Below are positions 38,226 through 50,651 of a stretch of 64,000 nucleotides of DNA, piece by piece. The stretch comes from Orbicella faveolata (Eukaryota; Cnidaria; Anthozoa; Scleractinia; Merulinidae). Where the stretch lies: contig NW_018149218.1 of NCBI RefSeq assembly GCF_002042975.1, forward strand, positions 107,825 through 171,824. The letters are read 5' to 3'. Position 1 is the stretch's first letter. Each line of letters begins with the position of its first letter. The notes under the pieces are model-generated. The model had not been told where the DNA came from, made no database searches, and saw only the letters and a list, made by a program, of their open reading frames with translations. A program made the translations under genes and the position numbers.

Positions 38226-41200
38226 TTTATTATAATTAAGACGTAAAAAGTATCTTGTACAATGTTTCTCGTCGCAGACAATATATTAGATTATTATCGA
38301 TGTTGCTATTCGCAAAAAGCTAGAATATGGGATTCATTTCGTTGTTATTTATTTTTGCTGATGCTAGTTTTTAATACATTCCCAGCAAATGTTGTTAAAA
38401 AACCGGCTGTGTACGCTTCTTTTTTTTTTTTGGAAAAACTTATTTTATGCCTCGTTCTGTTTACACACAAAAGCTGTTATTTAACATTAAACACATCATC
38501 ACGTCTTGAACAACCTATGGGCAAAGTTGTCACAAAATGACTTAAAAGCAAGAAACTAAAGCTCGGTCAGAAATATAATCAAAGACTTTATTGCCAGTCG
38601 AATCACTAAGGCTGCTTAAATTTATCTGCAGACTTGGTCTGCATCAGATAACACGGAAAATTTTCCAATTCCCAATTTCCACCATGATACATTTTACATT
38701 GTTAAGGGTGCTAGGTAGGTGAATATCATCATATGAGATCGTTCATGACCCGGCATCGTAAATTCTTGATACTAACTTAAAAGAGAGAGAAATTCAGAGT
38801 TAAAGACTAAACGTGGCTAGTGCAGAGAGAATGAAAGGAGAAAGAGAAATTTAGCACGAGCTCTTCTCTGCATTCAGAATTTTTTTTTGTAACTTTGCCC
38901 GTAAGTTAATCATTGTGCTTTTATACAGCTCTGTAAGACCTTTTGATGCGTCAACCTCTTCGATGTTTGTAGTATGGCAAACACTGTGATTAAATTCTTA
39001 AAACAAGCGTCTAATATAATGAATTTCTGTTGTCAACTTCTTGTTAATCATAGTTTTCCAAGCCTTTTTTTTCTCTTTTTCATTCACATATTCGTTGCAC
39101 ACAAATGATGAAAAACAGCTAATCATTTTCACCGCAGATGCTCTCCACAGTGGAGATACTTGACACGGATTAAGCTTGAATAGCAGAAATATGCTTTCCG
39201 AAACGAGCGTACCAACATCAAACCCGTTTCACCGCATTCTGAGCAGTCTAAATGTCATCTAGACACGTCAAACTCGATAACAAGACGCGAAAACTGTCTA
39301 TTATACTAACGAGAAACGTTTTGAATACTTTATCAAAACATACGGCTTTCAATCCGGATTGGTTGCCGTTAGCTTTCACTCTGGCTTACTTGCGGTTATT
39401 CACATCGTCTACAGGGAAAGGGGCTGATTCTCGTGGATAGTATCGAATGCTGACCTCGTTTCTAAAGCGTACTCTGTTGACAGTCCTCAATTAAAACTCT
39501 CCTGTAGAGAAATTATATACCTGTTCCTGTACCTTAACGTGACTAGGTGTCATAAATCAACATAAAGATGTCGAAAAACAAACGAAAAAGTTAATGAACG
39601 TTAGCGGTCTGGTGAGTGTCGCGTTCAGTTGGTTTCCATTTCAAGTTTCGTTTCTACGGACTCCACATTGAATCAGGAAAGAAGACAAAGAAGAAGAAGA
39701 AAAAAAAGAAAACTGCTTTTGCTTAGCCTTTGAAGAATTTTCTGATTTTGTAAGATACCTAGGACAAGGTTAGTTTTTTTCTAACAACCACATTTTTGTA
39801 TTTGGCACACGCCCTGTTCTTTTATTGGATTTTTTCCATACTTATTACTTCATCAAGTTAAGAGTTTTTTCAGCATTTCAAATATATGACTTGAAGTTTT
39901 ACATGTCAGACGGCTTTAATTTTCTTGCTGAAACAAAATGCCATAAGAACCAAATGAAAAAGGTGTTAGTTAGAAACTGTCATTAGTCAAAAACTGTACT
40001 GGTTACAGTAGGGTTTTCATTCCTGGGTATGTGTTTGTAAGCTTATAACAATGCCCCTTTAAGAGCAGGCCTCTTGTTTATTACTTCAATTTATGGAAGC
40101 AAAATTGTTGAATCTTGTTTTAGAGCTTGATAGTCGCCAGTTGGGTTGCATCGTTACCCGATCGTTATCGACGAGAGAAATGACTGAAGGAAAAGCAACA
40201 CAATTCAACGAGCTCAACAGTCCGAAGGCAAATAGAAATACAATCTTTTTTTAATCTTTCGACATAGTTTGAAATCGAGTTCCTTCTGATAATTTAGAGT
40301 AAAGAGGGGAAAAAAGGTTTGGCGAGGCCATGAAATTAATGAAAACATTGCAACAAGTTTTGTTTGATGCAAGATTTGATATAAATATACTAGCTTATAC
40401 TATATTTCAACTCCGTTCGACAGTTATGGTAACAAATAATTAGCATAATTCATTGAGTGCTACCCTAGTTTTTCGCAGGTATAAATACTGCTAGCGCACC
40501 ACATGTCTCAGGTATAGAGTTGTAATTTTATATTCCATATTAAATTTCGCATGAAGCGAAACACACGGTTTTGTAATGATTTCCTTTCTCGGCCTGGCCT
40601 TTTTTCTGCTTTTTCTGACGCAGCTTATGTTTCTTTGCTTGTGATACAGTCAGATGTCCCACATCGAGGAGCATTTTTTTGCCTTTTTTACTTATTCAAA
40701 GTTGTTCTTTATTTAGCTCAGTAATAAAACAGAGGTCTGCTCAAAAACATCAGCCTAATATCAAAAAATTATTTTGTTACAGATTCTGACGATGCCGCAA
40801 CACATTGGTACAACGTGTATTTATAGCAGTTTGCAGACCCTAGCATCAGTCTTAAACCTTTTCTGTACCGTGATCGATATATCAATTCTCCTATCTGGCC
40901 ACAATACATTTCTTTTAATGTTTGTTGTAAGAATTTGGTGGTTCATCAACAAGTTGATGAATTTTTGTATTTTCATCACCTGTTTGCTTAACAATGTTTG
41001 TATATCGTTCAGAGAATTTCGATGTTTGTCACTGTTAGGAGTGTTTGTTGCATTTTTTCGCGACTGAAACTTAAAACTTGGAATGTAGAATTAATGAGGT
41101 CAAAAATCTTTGATGTGTTAATAATGTACTTTATATTTATTTACATCTCATTTTCAAAGAGTTCTTATCATAAGGGCGAAAGGAACCCTAGTCTTGAACA

Positions 41201-41679
41201 AGACATGGGTTCATATTAAATTAAACCGTGTGAAAGGGAAAGCTGTTAAGATGGAGGTTTACTGCAGAATAAATCTTCTATTCTCATAATTTAAGCGACA
41301 TTGACCTCCTAGTTGTATAATAAATTATATTGATATAAGGTGTAAATAATATTCATTAAAGCAAGAAGGCAGCCTTGATTTCTTGCTCTCATTACTGTGT
41401 ACAGAATAATCAGATTCTAAAATAAAAGAATTCAAAGTTATTCCTGAATGCTGTTCATTGTGTTGAATGGGGACTGAGGATATCTTGCACTAAAATACCA
41501 CTGATCTGACCGCCGACGGAACACAAAAATGTGGTCGAATTATTCAATAAGAAACGTTAAAATTTAATATGACACTGGTACTTATCCCTTTAAATGATGT
41601 CATCAAAAATCCACGTCCAGTTTGCATAGCTAGAACTGAGCGATAAGAAGTGTGAGAAGTATTTCTACTCCTTCCCCCN
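38226..41679. other. Lmx 3' UTR and downstream intergenic DNA
   Basis: The Lmx 3' UTR starts at 38226. An ATTAAA at 38486-38491 is a possible poly(A) signal, weakly supported; exact AATAAA words occur only later (about 40726, 41269 and 41420). The hydrophobic 97-codon ORF at 40774-41067 has no recognised domain. No gene supported. Confidence 0.5.
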
Positions 41680-41827
41680 CCATTTATACACCTGGGTTTA
41701 GAGAGGCACCGTGAGAACAAAGTTTGTTGCCCTAGAACAGAACACAGTGAACTCGGCCAGGGCTTGAACCTAGACCACACGATCCGGAGCTCAGCGCAAA
41801 TACTACCATAGGTCAAATCGCCTCCCA
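41680..41827 (-). mobile_element. SINE copy, minus strand, 5' part and central domain
   Basis: Read on the minus strand it gives a box B-like ggttcaagccctggccgag, then a central segment ending ctaaacccaggtgtataaat. This matches the same parts of the plus-strand SINEs at 36470 and 61755. The copy stops at the single N at 41679, where the tail would be expected, so its 3' end may be lost or misassembled. Confidence 0.65.
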
Positions 41828-42046
41828 CAGATATCGTAACAGGTACATTCTGATTCTCACGCCGCATCAACCTCCTGTTTTGTAGTTCAAAACACAAATG
41901 ACGGATTGTAACTAAACACAATTTGAACACCATGACTTCATATTTCCTTTCGTTAATCATACGTTCTAATTTCATCGTTTTATTTAAAGAGACGTTTTTA
42001 ATAAATGGCATCAACAAGATTCTGCATGTGAGGTTTGTATGTATAA

Positions 42047-42162
42047 TTTCGCCAGTGGATTAAATTTTTACGGAGACATTTTTTTGCGCGAACTTTTTTG
42101 CGGATCGTGGAAAATCCGTAAAAATTGCAAATATCAGAATCTGCAAAAACTTCGTGCCATAC
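42047..42162. repeat. Left flank of the 8-bp array, TTTTTGCG-rich
   Basis: It carries tttttttgcgcgaac and ttttttgcggatcg, then atatcagaatctgcaaaaac, self-similar words that look like a repeat fragment. The array begins directly after it. The element family is not identified. Confidence 0.35.
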
Positions 42163-45100
42163 GGTGACGAGATGGCGAGGTGGCGAGGTGGCGAGGTGGC
42201 GAGGTGGCGAGGTGGCGAGGTGGCGAGGTGGCGAGGTGGCGAGGTGGCGAGGTGGCGAGGTGGCGAGGTGGCGAGGTGGCGAGGTGGCGAGGTGGCGAGG
42301 TGGCGAGGTGGCGAGGTGGCGAGGTGGCGAGGTGGCGAGGTGGCGAGGTGGCGAGGTGGCGAGGTGGCGAGGTGGCGAGGTGGCGAGGTGGCGAGGTGGC
42401 GAGGTGGCGAGGTGGCGAGGTGGCGAGGTGGCGAGGTGGCGAGGTGGCGAGGTGGCGAGGTGGCGAGGTGGCGAGGTGGCGAGGTGGCGAGGTGGCGAGG
42501 TGGCGAGGTGGCGAGGTGGCGAGGTGGCGAGGTGGCGAGGTGGCGAGGTGGCGAGGTGGCGAGGTGGCGAGGTGGCGAGGTGGCGAGGTGGCGAGGTGGC
42601 GAGGTGGCGAGGTGGCGAGGTGGCGAGGTGGCGAGGTGGCGAGGTGGCGAGGTGGCGAGGTGGCGAGGTGGCGAGGTGGCGAGGTGGCGAGGTGGCGAGG
42701 TGGCGAGGTGGCGAGGTGGCGAGGTGGCGAGGTGGCGAGGTGGCGAGGTGGCGAGGTGGCGAGGTGGCGAGGTGGCGAGGTGGCGAGGTGGCGAGGTGGC
42801 GAGGTGGCGAGGTGGCGAGGTGGCGAGGTGGCGAGGTGGCGAGGTGGCGAGGTGGCGAGGTGGCGAGGTGGCGAGGTGGCGAGGTGGCGAGGTGGCGAGG
42901 TGGCGAGGTGGCGAGGTGGCGAGGTGGCGAGGTGGCGAGGTGGCGAGGTGGCGAGGTGGCGAGGTGGCGAGGTGGCGAGGTGGCGAGGTGGCGAGGTGGC
43001 GAGGTGGCGAGGTGGCGAGGTGGCGAGGTGGCGAGGTGGCGAGGTGGCGAGGTGGCGAGGTGGCGAGGTGGCGAGGTGGCGAGGTGGCGAGGTGGCGAGG
43101 TGGCGAGGTGGCGAGGTGGCGAGGTGGCGAGGTGGCGAGGTGGCGAGGTGGCGAGGTGGCGAGGTGGCGAGGTGGCGAGGTGGCGAGGTGGCGAGGTGGC
43201 GAGGTGGCGAGGTGGCGAGGTGGCGAGGTGGCGAGGTGGCGAGGTGGCGAGGTGGCGAGGTGGCGAGGTGGCGAGGTGGCGAGGTGGCGAGGTGGCGAGG
43301 TGGCGAGGTGGCGAGGTGGCGAGGTGGCGAGGTGGCGAGGTGGCGAGGTGGCGAGGTGGCGAGGTGGCGAGGTGGCGAGGTGGCGAGGTGGCGAGGTGGC
43401 GAGGTGGCGAGGTGGCGAGGTGGCGAGGTGGCGAGGTGGCGAGGTGGCGAGGTGGCGAGGTGGCGAGGTGGCGAGGTGGCGAGGTGGCGAGGTGGCGAGG
43501 TGGCGAGGTGGCGAGGTGGCGAGGTGGCGAGGTGGCGAGGTGGCGAGGTGGCGAGGTGGCGAGGTGGCGAGGTGGCGAGGTGGCGAGGTGGCGAGGTGGC
43601 GAGGTGGCGAGGTGGCGAGGTGGCGAGGTGGCGAGGTGGCGAGGTGGCGAGGTGGCGAGGTGGCGAGGTGGCGAGGTGGCGAGGTGGCGAGGTGGCGAGG
43701 TGGCGAGGTGGCGAGGTGGCGAGGTGGCGAGGTGGCGAGGTGGCGAGGTGGCGAGGTGGCGAGGTGGCGAGGTGGCGAGGTGGCGAGGTGGCGAGGTGGC
43801 GAGGTGGCGAGGTGGCGAGGTGGCGAGGTGGCGAGGTGGCGAGGTGGCGAGGTGGCGAGGTGGCGAGGTGGCGAGGTGGCGAGGTGGCGAGGTGGCGAGG
43901 TGGCGAGGTGGCGAGGTGGCGAGGTGGCGAGGTGGCGAGGTGGCGAGGTGGCGAGGTGGCGAGGTGGCGAGGTGGCGAGGTGGCGAGGTGGCGAGGTGGC
44001 GAGGTGGCGAGGTGGCGAGGTGGCGAGGTGGCGAGGTGGCGAGGTGGCGAGGTGGCGAGGTGGCGAGGTGGCGAGGTGGCGAGGTGGCGAGGTGGCGAGG
44101 TGGCGAGGTGGCGAGGTGGCGAGGTGGCGAGGTGGCGAGGTGGCGAGGTGGCGAGGTGGCGAGGTGGCGAGGTGGCGAGGTGGCGAGGTGGCGAGGTGGC
44201 GAGGTGGCGAGGTGGCGAGGTGGCGAGGTGGCGAGGTGGCGAGGTGGCGAGGTGGCGAGGTGGCGAGGTGGCGAGGTGGCGAGGTGGCGAGGTGGCGAGG
44301 TGGCGAGGTGGCGAGGTGGCGAGGTGGCGAGGTGGCGAGGTGGCGAGGTGGCGAGGTGGCGAGGTGGCGAGGTGGCGAGGTGGCGAGGTGGCGAGGTGGC
44401 GAGGTGGCGAGGTGGCGAGGTGGCGAGGTGGCGAGGTGGCGAGGTGGCGAGGTGGCGAGGTGGCGAGGTGGCGAGGTGGCGAGGTGGCGAGGTGGCGAGG
44501 TGGCGAGGTGGCGAGGTGGCGAGGTGGCGAGGTGGCGAGGTGGCGAGGTGGCGAGGTGGCGAGGTGGCGAGGTGGCGAGGTGGCGAGGTGGCGAGGTGGC
44601 GAGGTGGCGAGGTGGCGAGGTGGCGAGGTGGCGAGGTGGCGAGGTGGCGAGGTGGCGAGGTGGCGAGGTGGCGAGGTGGCGAGGTGGCGAGGTGGCGAGG
44701 TGGCGAGGTGGCGAGGTGGCGAGGTGGCGAGGTGGCGAGGTGGCGAGGTGGCGAGGTGGCGAGGTGGCGAGGTGGCGAGGTGGCGAGGTGGCGAGGTGGC
44801 GAGGTGGCGAGGTGGCGAGGTGGCGAGGTGGCGAGGTGGCGAGGTGGCGAGGTGGCGAGGTGGCGAGGTGGCGAGGTGGCGAGGTGGCGAGGTGGCGAGG
44901 TGGCGAGGTGGCGAGGTGGCGAGGTGGCGAGGTGGCGAGGTGGCGAGGTGGCGAGGTGGCGAGGTGGCGAGGTGGCGAGGTGGCGAGGTGGCGAGGTGGC
45001 GAGGTGGCGAGGTGGCGAGGTGGCGAGGTGGCGAGGTGGCGAGGTGGCGAGGTGGCGAGGTGGCGAGGTGGCGAGGTGGCGAGGTGGCGAGGTGGCGAGG

Positions 45101-48100
45101 TGGCGAGGTGGCGAGGTGGCGAGGTGGCGAGGTGGCGAGGTGGCGAGGTGGCGAGGTGGCGAGGTGGCGAGGTGGCGAGGTGGCGAGGTGGCGAGGTGGC
45201 GAGGTGGCGAGGTGGCGAGGTGGCGAGGTGGCGAGGTGGCGAGGTGGCGAGGTGGCGAGGTGGCGAGGTGGCGAGGTGGCGAGGTGGCGAGGTGGCGAGG
45301 TGGCGAGGTGGCGAGGTGGCGAGGTGGCGAGGTGGCGAGGTGGCGAGGTGGCGAGGTGGCGAGGTGGCGAGGTGGCGAGGTGGCGAGGTGGCGAGGTGGC
45401 GAGGTGGCGAGGTGGCGAGGTGGCGAGGTGGCGAGGTGGCGAGGTGGCGAGGTGGCGAGGTGGCGAGGTGGCGAGGTGGCGAGGTGGCGAGGTGGCGAGG
45501 TGGCGAGGTGGCGAGGTGGCGAGGTGGCGAGGTGGCGAGGTGGCGAGGTGGCGAGGTGGCGAGGTGGCGAGGTGGCGAGGTGGCGAGGTGGCGAGGTGGC
45601 GAGGTGGCGAGGTGGCGAGGTGGCGAGGTGGCGAGGTGGCGAGGTGGCGAGGTGGCGAGGTGGCGAGGTGGCGAGGTGGCGAGGTGGCGAGGTGGCGAGG
45701 TGGCGAGGTGGCGAGGTGGCGAGGTGGCGAGGTGGCGAGGTGGCGAGGTGGCGAGGTGGCGAGGTGGCGAGGTGGCGAGGTGGCGAGGTGGCGAGGTGGC
45801 GAGGTGGCGAGGTGGCGAGGTGGCGAGGTGGCGAGGTGGCGAGGTGGCGAGGTGGCGAGGTGGCGAGGTGGCGAGGTGGCGAGGTGGCGAGGTGGCGAGG
45901 TGGCGAGGTGGCGAGGTGGCGAGGTGGCGAGGTGGCGAGGTGGCGAGGTGGCGAGGTGGCGAGGTGGCGAGGTGGCGAGGTGGCGAGGTGGCGAGGTGGC
46001 GAGGTGGCGAGGTGGCGAGGTGGCGAGGTGGCGAGGTGGCGAGGTGGCGAGGTGGCGAGGTGGCGAGGTGGCGAGGTGGCGAGGTGGCGAGGTGGCGAGG
46101 TGGCGAGGTGGCGAGGTGGCGAGGTGGCGAGGTGGCGAGGTGGCGAGGTGGCGAGGTGGCGAGGTGGCGAGGTGGCGAGGTGGCGAGGTGGCGAGGTGGC
46201 GAGGTGGCGAGGTGGCGAGGTGGCGAGGTGGCGAGGTGGCGAGGTGGCGAGGTGGCGAGGTGGCGAGGTGGCGAGGTGGCGAGGTGGCGAGGTGGCGAGG
46301 TGGCGAGGTGGCGAGGTGGCGAGGTGGCGAGGTGGCGAGGTGGCGAGGTGGCGAGGTGGCGAGGTGGCGAGGTGGCGAGGTGGCGAGGTGGCGAGGTGGC
46401 GAGGTGGCGAGGTGGCGAGGTGGCGAGGTGGCGAGGTGGCGAGGTGGCGAGGTGGCGAGGTGGCGAGGTGGCGAGGTGGCGAGGTGGCGAGGTGGCGAGG
46501 TGGCGAGGTGGCGAGGTGGCGAGGTGGCGAGGTGGCGAGGTGGCGAGGTGGCGAGGTGGCGAGGTGGCGAGGTGGCGAGGTGGCGAGGTGGCGAGGTGGC
46601 GAGGTGGCGAGGTGGCGAGGTGGCGAGGTGGCGAGGTGGCGAGGTGGCGAGGTGGCGAGGTGGCGAGGTGGCGAGGTGGCGAGGTGGCGAGGTGGCGAGG
46701 TGGCGAGGTGGCGAGGTGGCGAGGTGGCGAGGTGGCGAGGTGGCGAGGTGGCGAGGTGGCGAGGTGGCGAGGTGGCGAGGTGGCGAGGTGGCGAGGTGGC
46801 GAGGTGGCGAGGTGGCGAGGTGGCGAGGTGGCGAGGTGGCGAGGTGGCGAGGTGGCGAGGTGGCGAGGTGGCGAGGTGGCGAGGTGGCGAGGTGGCGAGG
46901 TGGCGAGGTGGCGAGGTGGCGAGGTGGCGAGGTGGCGAGGTGGCGAGGTGGCGAGGTGGCGAGGTGGCGAGGTGGCGAGGTGGCGAGGTGGCGAGGTGGC
47001 GAGGTGGCGAGGTGGCGAGGTGGCGAGGTGGCGAGGTGGCGAGGTGGCGAGGTGGCGAGGTGGCGAGGTGGCGAGGTGGCGAGGTGGCGAGGTGGCGAGG
47101 TGGCGAGGTGGCGAGGTGGCGAGGTGGCGAGGTGGCGAGGTGGCGAGGTGGCGAGGTGGCGAGGTGGCGAGGTGGCGAGGTGGCGAGGTGGCGAGGTGGC
47201 GAGGTGGCGAGGTGGCGAGGTGGCGAGGTGGCGAGGTGGCGAGGTGGCGAGGTGGCGAGGTGGCGAGGTGGCGAGGTGGCGAGGTGGCGAGGTGGCGAGG
47301 TGGCGAGGTGGCGAGGTGGCGAGGTGGCGAGGTGGCGAGGTGGCGAGGTGGCGAGGTGGCGAGGTGGCGAGGTGGCGAGGTGGCGAGGTGGCGAGGTGGC
47401 GAGGTGGCGAGGTGGCGAGGTGGCGAGGTGGCGAGGTGGCGAGGTGGCGAGGTGGCGAGGTGGCGAGGTGGCGAGGTGGCGAGGTGGCGAGGTGGCGAGG
47501 TGGCGAGGTGGCGAGGTGGCGAGGTGGCGAGGTGGCGAGGTGGCGAGGTGGCGAGGTGGCGAGGTGGCGAGGTGGCGAGGTGGCGAGGTGGCGAGGTGGC
47601 GAGGTGGCGAGGTGGCGAGGTGGCGAGGTGGCGAGGTGGCGAGGTGGCGAGGTGGCGAGGTGGCGAGGTGGCGAGGTGGCGAGGTGGCGAGGTGGCGAGG
47701 TGGCGAGGTGGCGAGGTGGCGAGGTGGCGAGGTGGCGAGGTGGCGAGGTGGCGAGGTGGCGAGGTGGCGAGGTGGCGAGGTGGCGAGGTGGCGAGGTGGC
47801 GAGGTGGCGAGGTGGCGAGGTGGCGAGGTGGCGAGGTGGCGAGGTGGCGAGGTGGCGAGGTGGCGAGGTGGCGAGGTGGCGAGGTGGCGAGGTGGCGAGG
47901 TGGCGAGGTGGCGAGGTGGCGAGGTGGCGAGGTGGCGAGGTGGCGAGGTGGCGAGGTGGCGAGGTGGCGAGGTGGCGAGGTGGCGAGGTGGCGAGGTGGC
48001 GAGGTGGCGAGGTGGCGAGGTGGCGAGGTGGCGAGGTGGCGAGGTGGCGAGGTGGCGAGGTGGCGAGGTGGCGAGGTGGCGAGGTGGCGAGGTGGCGAGG

Positions 48101-49180
48101 TGGCGAGGTGGCGAGGTGGCGAGGTGGCGAGGTGGCGAGGTGGCGAGGTGGCGAGGTGGCGAGGTGGCGAGGTGGCGAGGTGGCGAGGTGGCGAGGTGGC
48201 GAGGTGGCGAGGTGGCGAGGTGGCGAGGTGGCGAGGTGGCGAGGTGGCGAGGTGGCGAGGTGGCGAGGTGGCGAGGTGGCGAGGTGGCGAGGTGGCGAGG
48301 TGGCGAGGTGGCGAGGTGGCGAGGTGGCGAGGTGGCGAGGTGGCGAGGTGGCGAGGTGGCGAGGTGGCGAGGTGGCGAGGTGGCGAGGTGGCGAGGTGGC
48401 GAGGTGGCGAGGTGGCGAGGTGGCGAGGTGGCGAGGTGGCGAGGTGGCGAGGTGGCGAGGTGGCGAGGTGGCGAGGTGGCGAGGTGGCGAGGTGGCGAGG
48501 TGGCGAGGTGGCGAGGTGGCGAGGTGGCGAGGTGGCGAGGTGGCGAGGTGGCGAGGTGGCGAGGTGGCGAGGTGGCGAGGTGGCGAGGTGGCGAGGTGGC
48601 GAGGTGGCGAGGTGGCGAGGTGGCGAGGTGGCGAGGTGGCGAGGTGGCGAGGTGGCGAGGTGGCGAGGTGGCGAGGTGGCGAGGTGGCGAGGTGGCGAGG
48701 TGGCGAGGTGGCGAGGTGGCGAGGTGGCGAGGTGGCGAGGTGGCGAGGTGGCGAGGTGGCGAGGTGGCGAGGTGGCGAGGTGGCGAGGTGGCGAGGTGGC
48801 GAGGTGGCGAGGTGGCGAGGTGGCGAGGTGGCGAGGTGGCGAGGTGGCGAGGTGGCGAGGTGGCGAGGTGGCGAGGTGGCGAGGTGGCGAGGTGGCGAGG
48901 TGGCGAGGTGGCGAGGTGGCGAGGTGGCGAGGTGGCGAGGTGGCGAGGTGGCGAGGTGGCGAGGTGGCGAGGTGGCGAGGTGGCGAGGTGGCGAGGTGGC
49001 GAGGTGGCGAGGTGGCGAGGTGGCGAGGTGGCGAGGTGGCGAGGTGGCGAGGTGGCGAGGTGGCGAGGTGGCGAGGTGGCGAGGTGGCGAGGTGGCGAGG
49101 TGGCGAGGTGGCGAGGTGGCGAGGTGGCGAGGTGGCGAGGTGGCGAGGTGGCGAGGTGGCGAGGTGGCGAGGTGGCGAGG
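42163..49180. repeat. Octanucleotide satellite, (GAGGTGGC)n, about 877 copies
   Basis: A head-to-tail array of an 8-bp unit. It opens with two variant units in register, GGTGACGA (42163-42170) and GATGGCGA (42171-42178), then repeats GGTGGCGA (the same as GAGGTGGC in another phase) to 49180 with no substitution or indel that I can see. It ends at a single N (49181). The plus strand is rich in GG doublets and the minus strand is C-rich. No frame contains a stop, so long ORFs run through it on both strands (repeating ARWRGGEV or SPPRHLAT); these are not genes. The true length is uncertain because of the N and the assembly break nearby. Confidence 0.97.
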
Positions 49181-49181
49181 N

Positions 49182-50562
49182 GTGCAGAGTGCAGAGTGCA
49201 GAGTGCAGAGTGCAGAGTGCAGAGTGCAGAGTGCAGAGTGCAGAGTGCAGATGCAGAGTGCAGAGTGGAGAGTAGCTAGTGGAGAGTAAAGAGTGGAGAG
49301 TGGAGAGTGGAGAGTGGAGAGTGGAGAAGGCAGAGCGCAGAGTGCAGAGTGCAGAGTGCAGAGTGCAGAGTGGAGAGTGGAAAGTGGAGAGTGGTGAGTG
49401 GAGATTGGAGAATGGAGACTGGTGAGTTGTGAGTTGTGAGTGGAGAGTGGAGAGTGGCGAGTGGCGAGCGGAGAGTGGAGAGTGCAAAGGGGAGAGTGCG
49501 GAGGGAAGAGTGGAGAGTGGAGAGTATAGAGTGGAGAGTAGAGAGTGGAGAATGGCGAGTGGAGAGCGGAGAGCGGAGAGTGGAGAGTGGAGAGTGGAGA
49601 GTGGAGAGTGGAGGGTGGTGAGTGGAGGGTGGTGAGTGAAGAGTGGAGAGTGAAGAGTGGTAAGCGGAGAGTGGAGAGTGGAAAGCAGAGAGTGGAGAGT
49701 GGTGAGTGGTGGTTGGAGAGTGGAGAGTGGAGAGTGGTGAGTGGCGAGTGGAGAGTGGAGAGTGGAGAGTGGTGAATGGAGAGTGGAGAGTGGAGAGTGG
49801 AGAGTGGAGAGTGAAGAGTGGAGAGTGGCGAGTGGCGAGTGTTGAGTGGAGAGTGGAGAGTGGATAGTGGATAGTGGAGAGTGGAGAGTGGCGAGTGGAG
49901 AGTGGAGAGTGGTGAGCGGACAGTGGAGAGTGGAGAGTGGAGAGTGGAGAGTGGAGAGTGGTGAGTGGTGAGTGGAGAGNNNNNNNNNNNNNNNNNNNNN
50001 NNNNNNNNNNNNNNNNNNNNNNNNNNNNNNNNNNNNNNNNNNNNNNNNNNNNNNNNNNNNNNNNNNNNNNNNNNNNNNNGAGAGTGGAGAGTGGAGAGTG
50101 GAGAGTGGAGAGTGGAGAGTGGTGAGTGGTGAGTGGAGAGGGAGAGTGGAGAGTGGAGAGTGGAGAGTGGAGAGTGGTGAGTGGTGAGTGGTGTGTAGAG
50201 TAGAGAGTGGAGAGTGCAAAGTGCAGAGTGTAGGGTGCAGAGTGCAGAGTGCAAAGTGCAGAGTGCAGAGTGCAGAGCGCAGAGCGCAGAGGGGAGAGTG
50301 GAGAGTGGAGAGTGCAGAGGGGAGAGTGGTGTGTGGATAGTGGAGAGTGCAGAGTGCAGAGTGGAGAGTGGAGAGTGGAGAGTGGAGAATGCAGAGTGCA
50401 GAGTGGAGAGTGGAGAGTGGAGAGTGGAGAGTGCAGAGTGCAGAGTGGAGAGTGGAGAGTGGAGAGTGAAGAGTGGAGAGTGGAGAGTGGAGAGTGGAGA
50501 GTGGAGAGTGGAGAGTGGAGAGTGAAGAGTGGAGAGTGGTGAGTGGAGAGTGTAGAGTGTTA
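49182..50562. repeat. Heptanucleotide minisatellite, GTGGAGA/GTGCAGA with variants
   Basis: A 7-bp unit in two main forms arranged in blocks: GTGCAGA near 49183-49260, 49335-49370, 50205-50290 and scattered to 50440; GTGGAGA in most of the rest. Minor forms include GTGGTGA, GTGGCGA (for example 49454-49467 and 49825-49838), GTGAAGA and GTGGATA. Unlike the adjacent 8-bp array, units vary. It is interrupted by a 100-N gap. It is stop-free in the frames checked, giving peptides with period VESGEWR that are not proteins. Confidence 0.95.
49980..50079. other. Assembly gap of 100 N
   Basis: Exactly 100 N inside the 7-bp minisatellite, the conventional filler for a gap of unknown size. The real minisatellite length is therefore not known. 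Single N bases also stand at 883, 7542, 41679 and 49181. Confidence 0.98.
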
Positions 50563-50576
50563 AATTGAATTGATTT

Positions 50577-50651
50577 GAGATATTTGTGAGATTGTGAGAT
50601 TAATCGAAGTAGTTTAAGTAAGAGAACGTGGATACCTCACGACAGCCTACA
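50577..50651 (+). repeat. Direct repeat copy A at the minisatellite edge
   Basis: It includes agatatttgtgagatt, AAGTAGTTTAAGTAAGAGAA, gtggatacctca and cgacagc. It is matched by copy B at 50861-50946 with about a dozen differences and small indels. Copy A begins about 15 bp after the last minisatellite unit. Confidence 0.7.

Noticed and set aside
42060-50254. ORFs of about 2370-2720 codons on both strands
   Set aside because: They are translations of the 8-bp and 7-bp tandem arrays, present in multiple frames, with N characters inside. No real start context or domains.
42163-50562. CRISPR-like repeat array
   Set aside because: Units are directly adjacent without spacers and the locus is in an animal genome.
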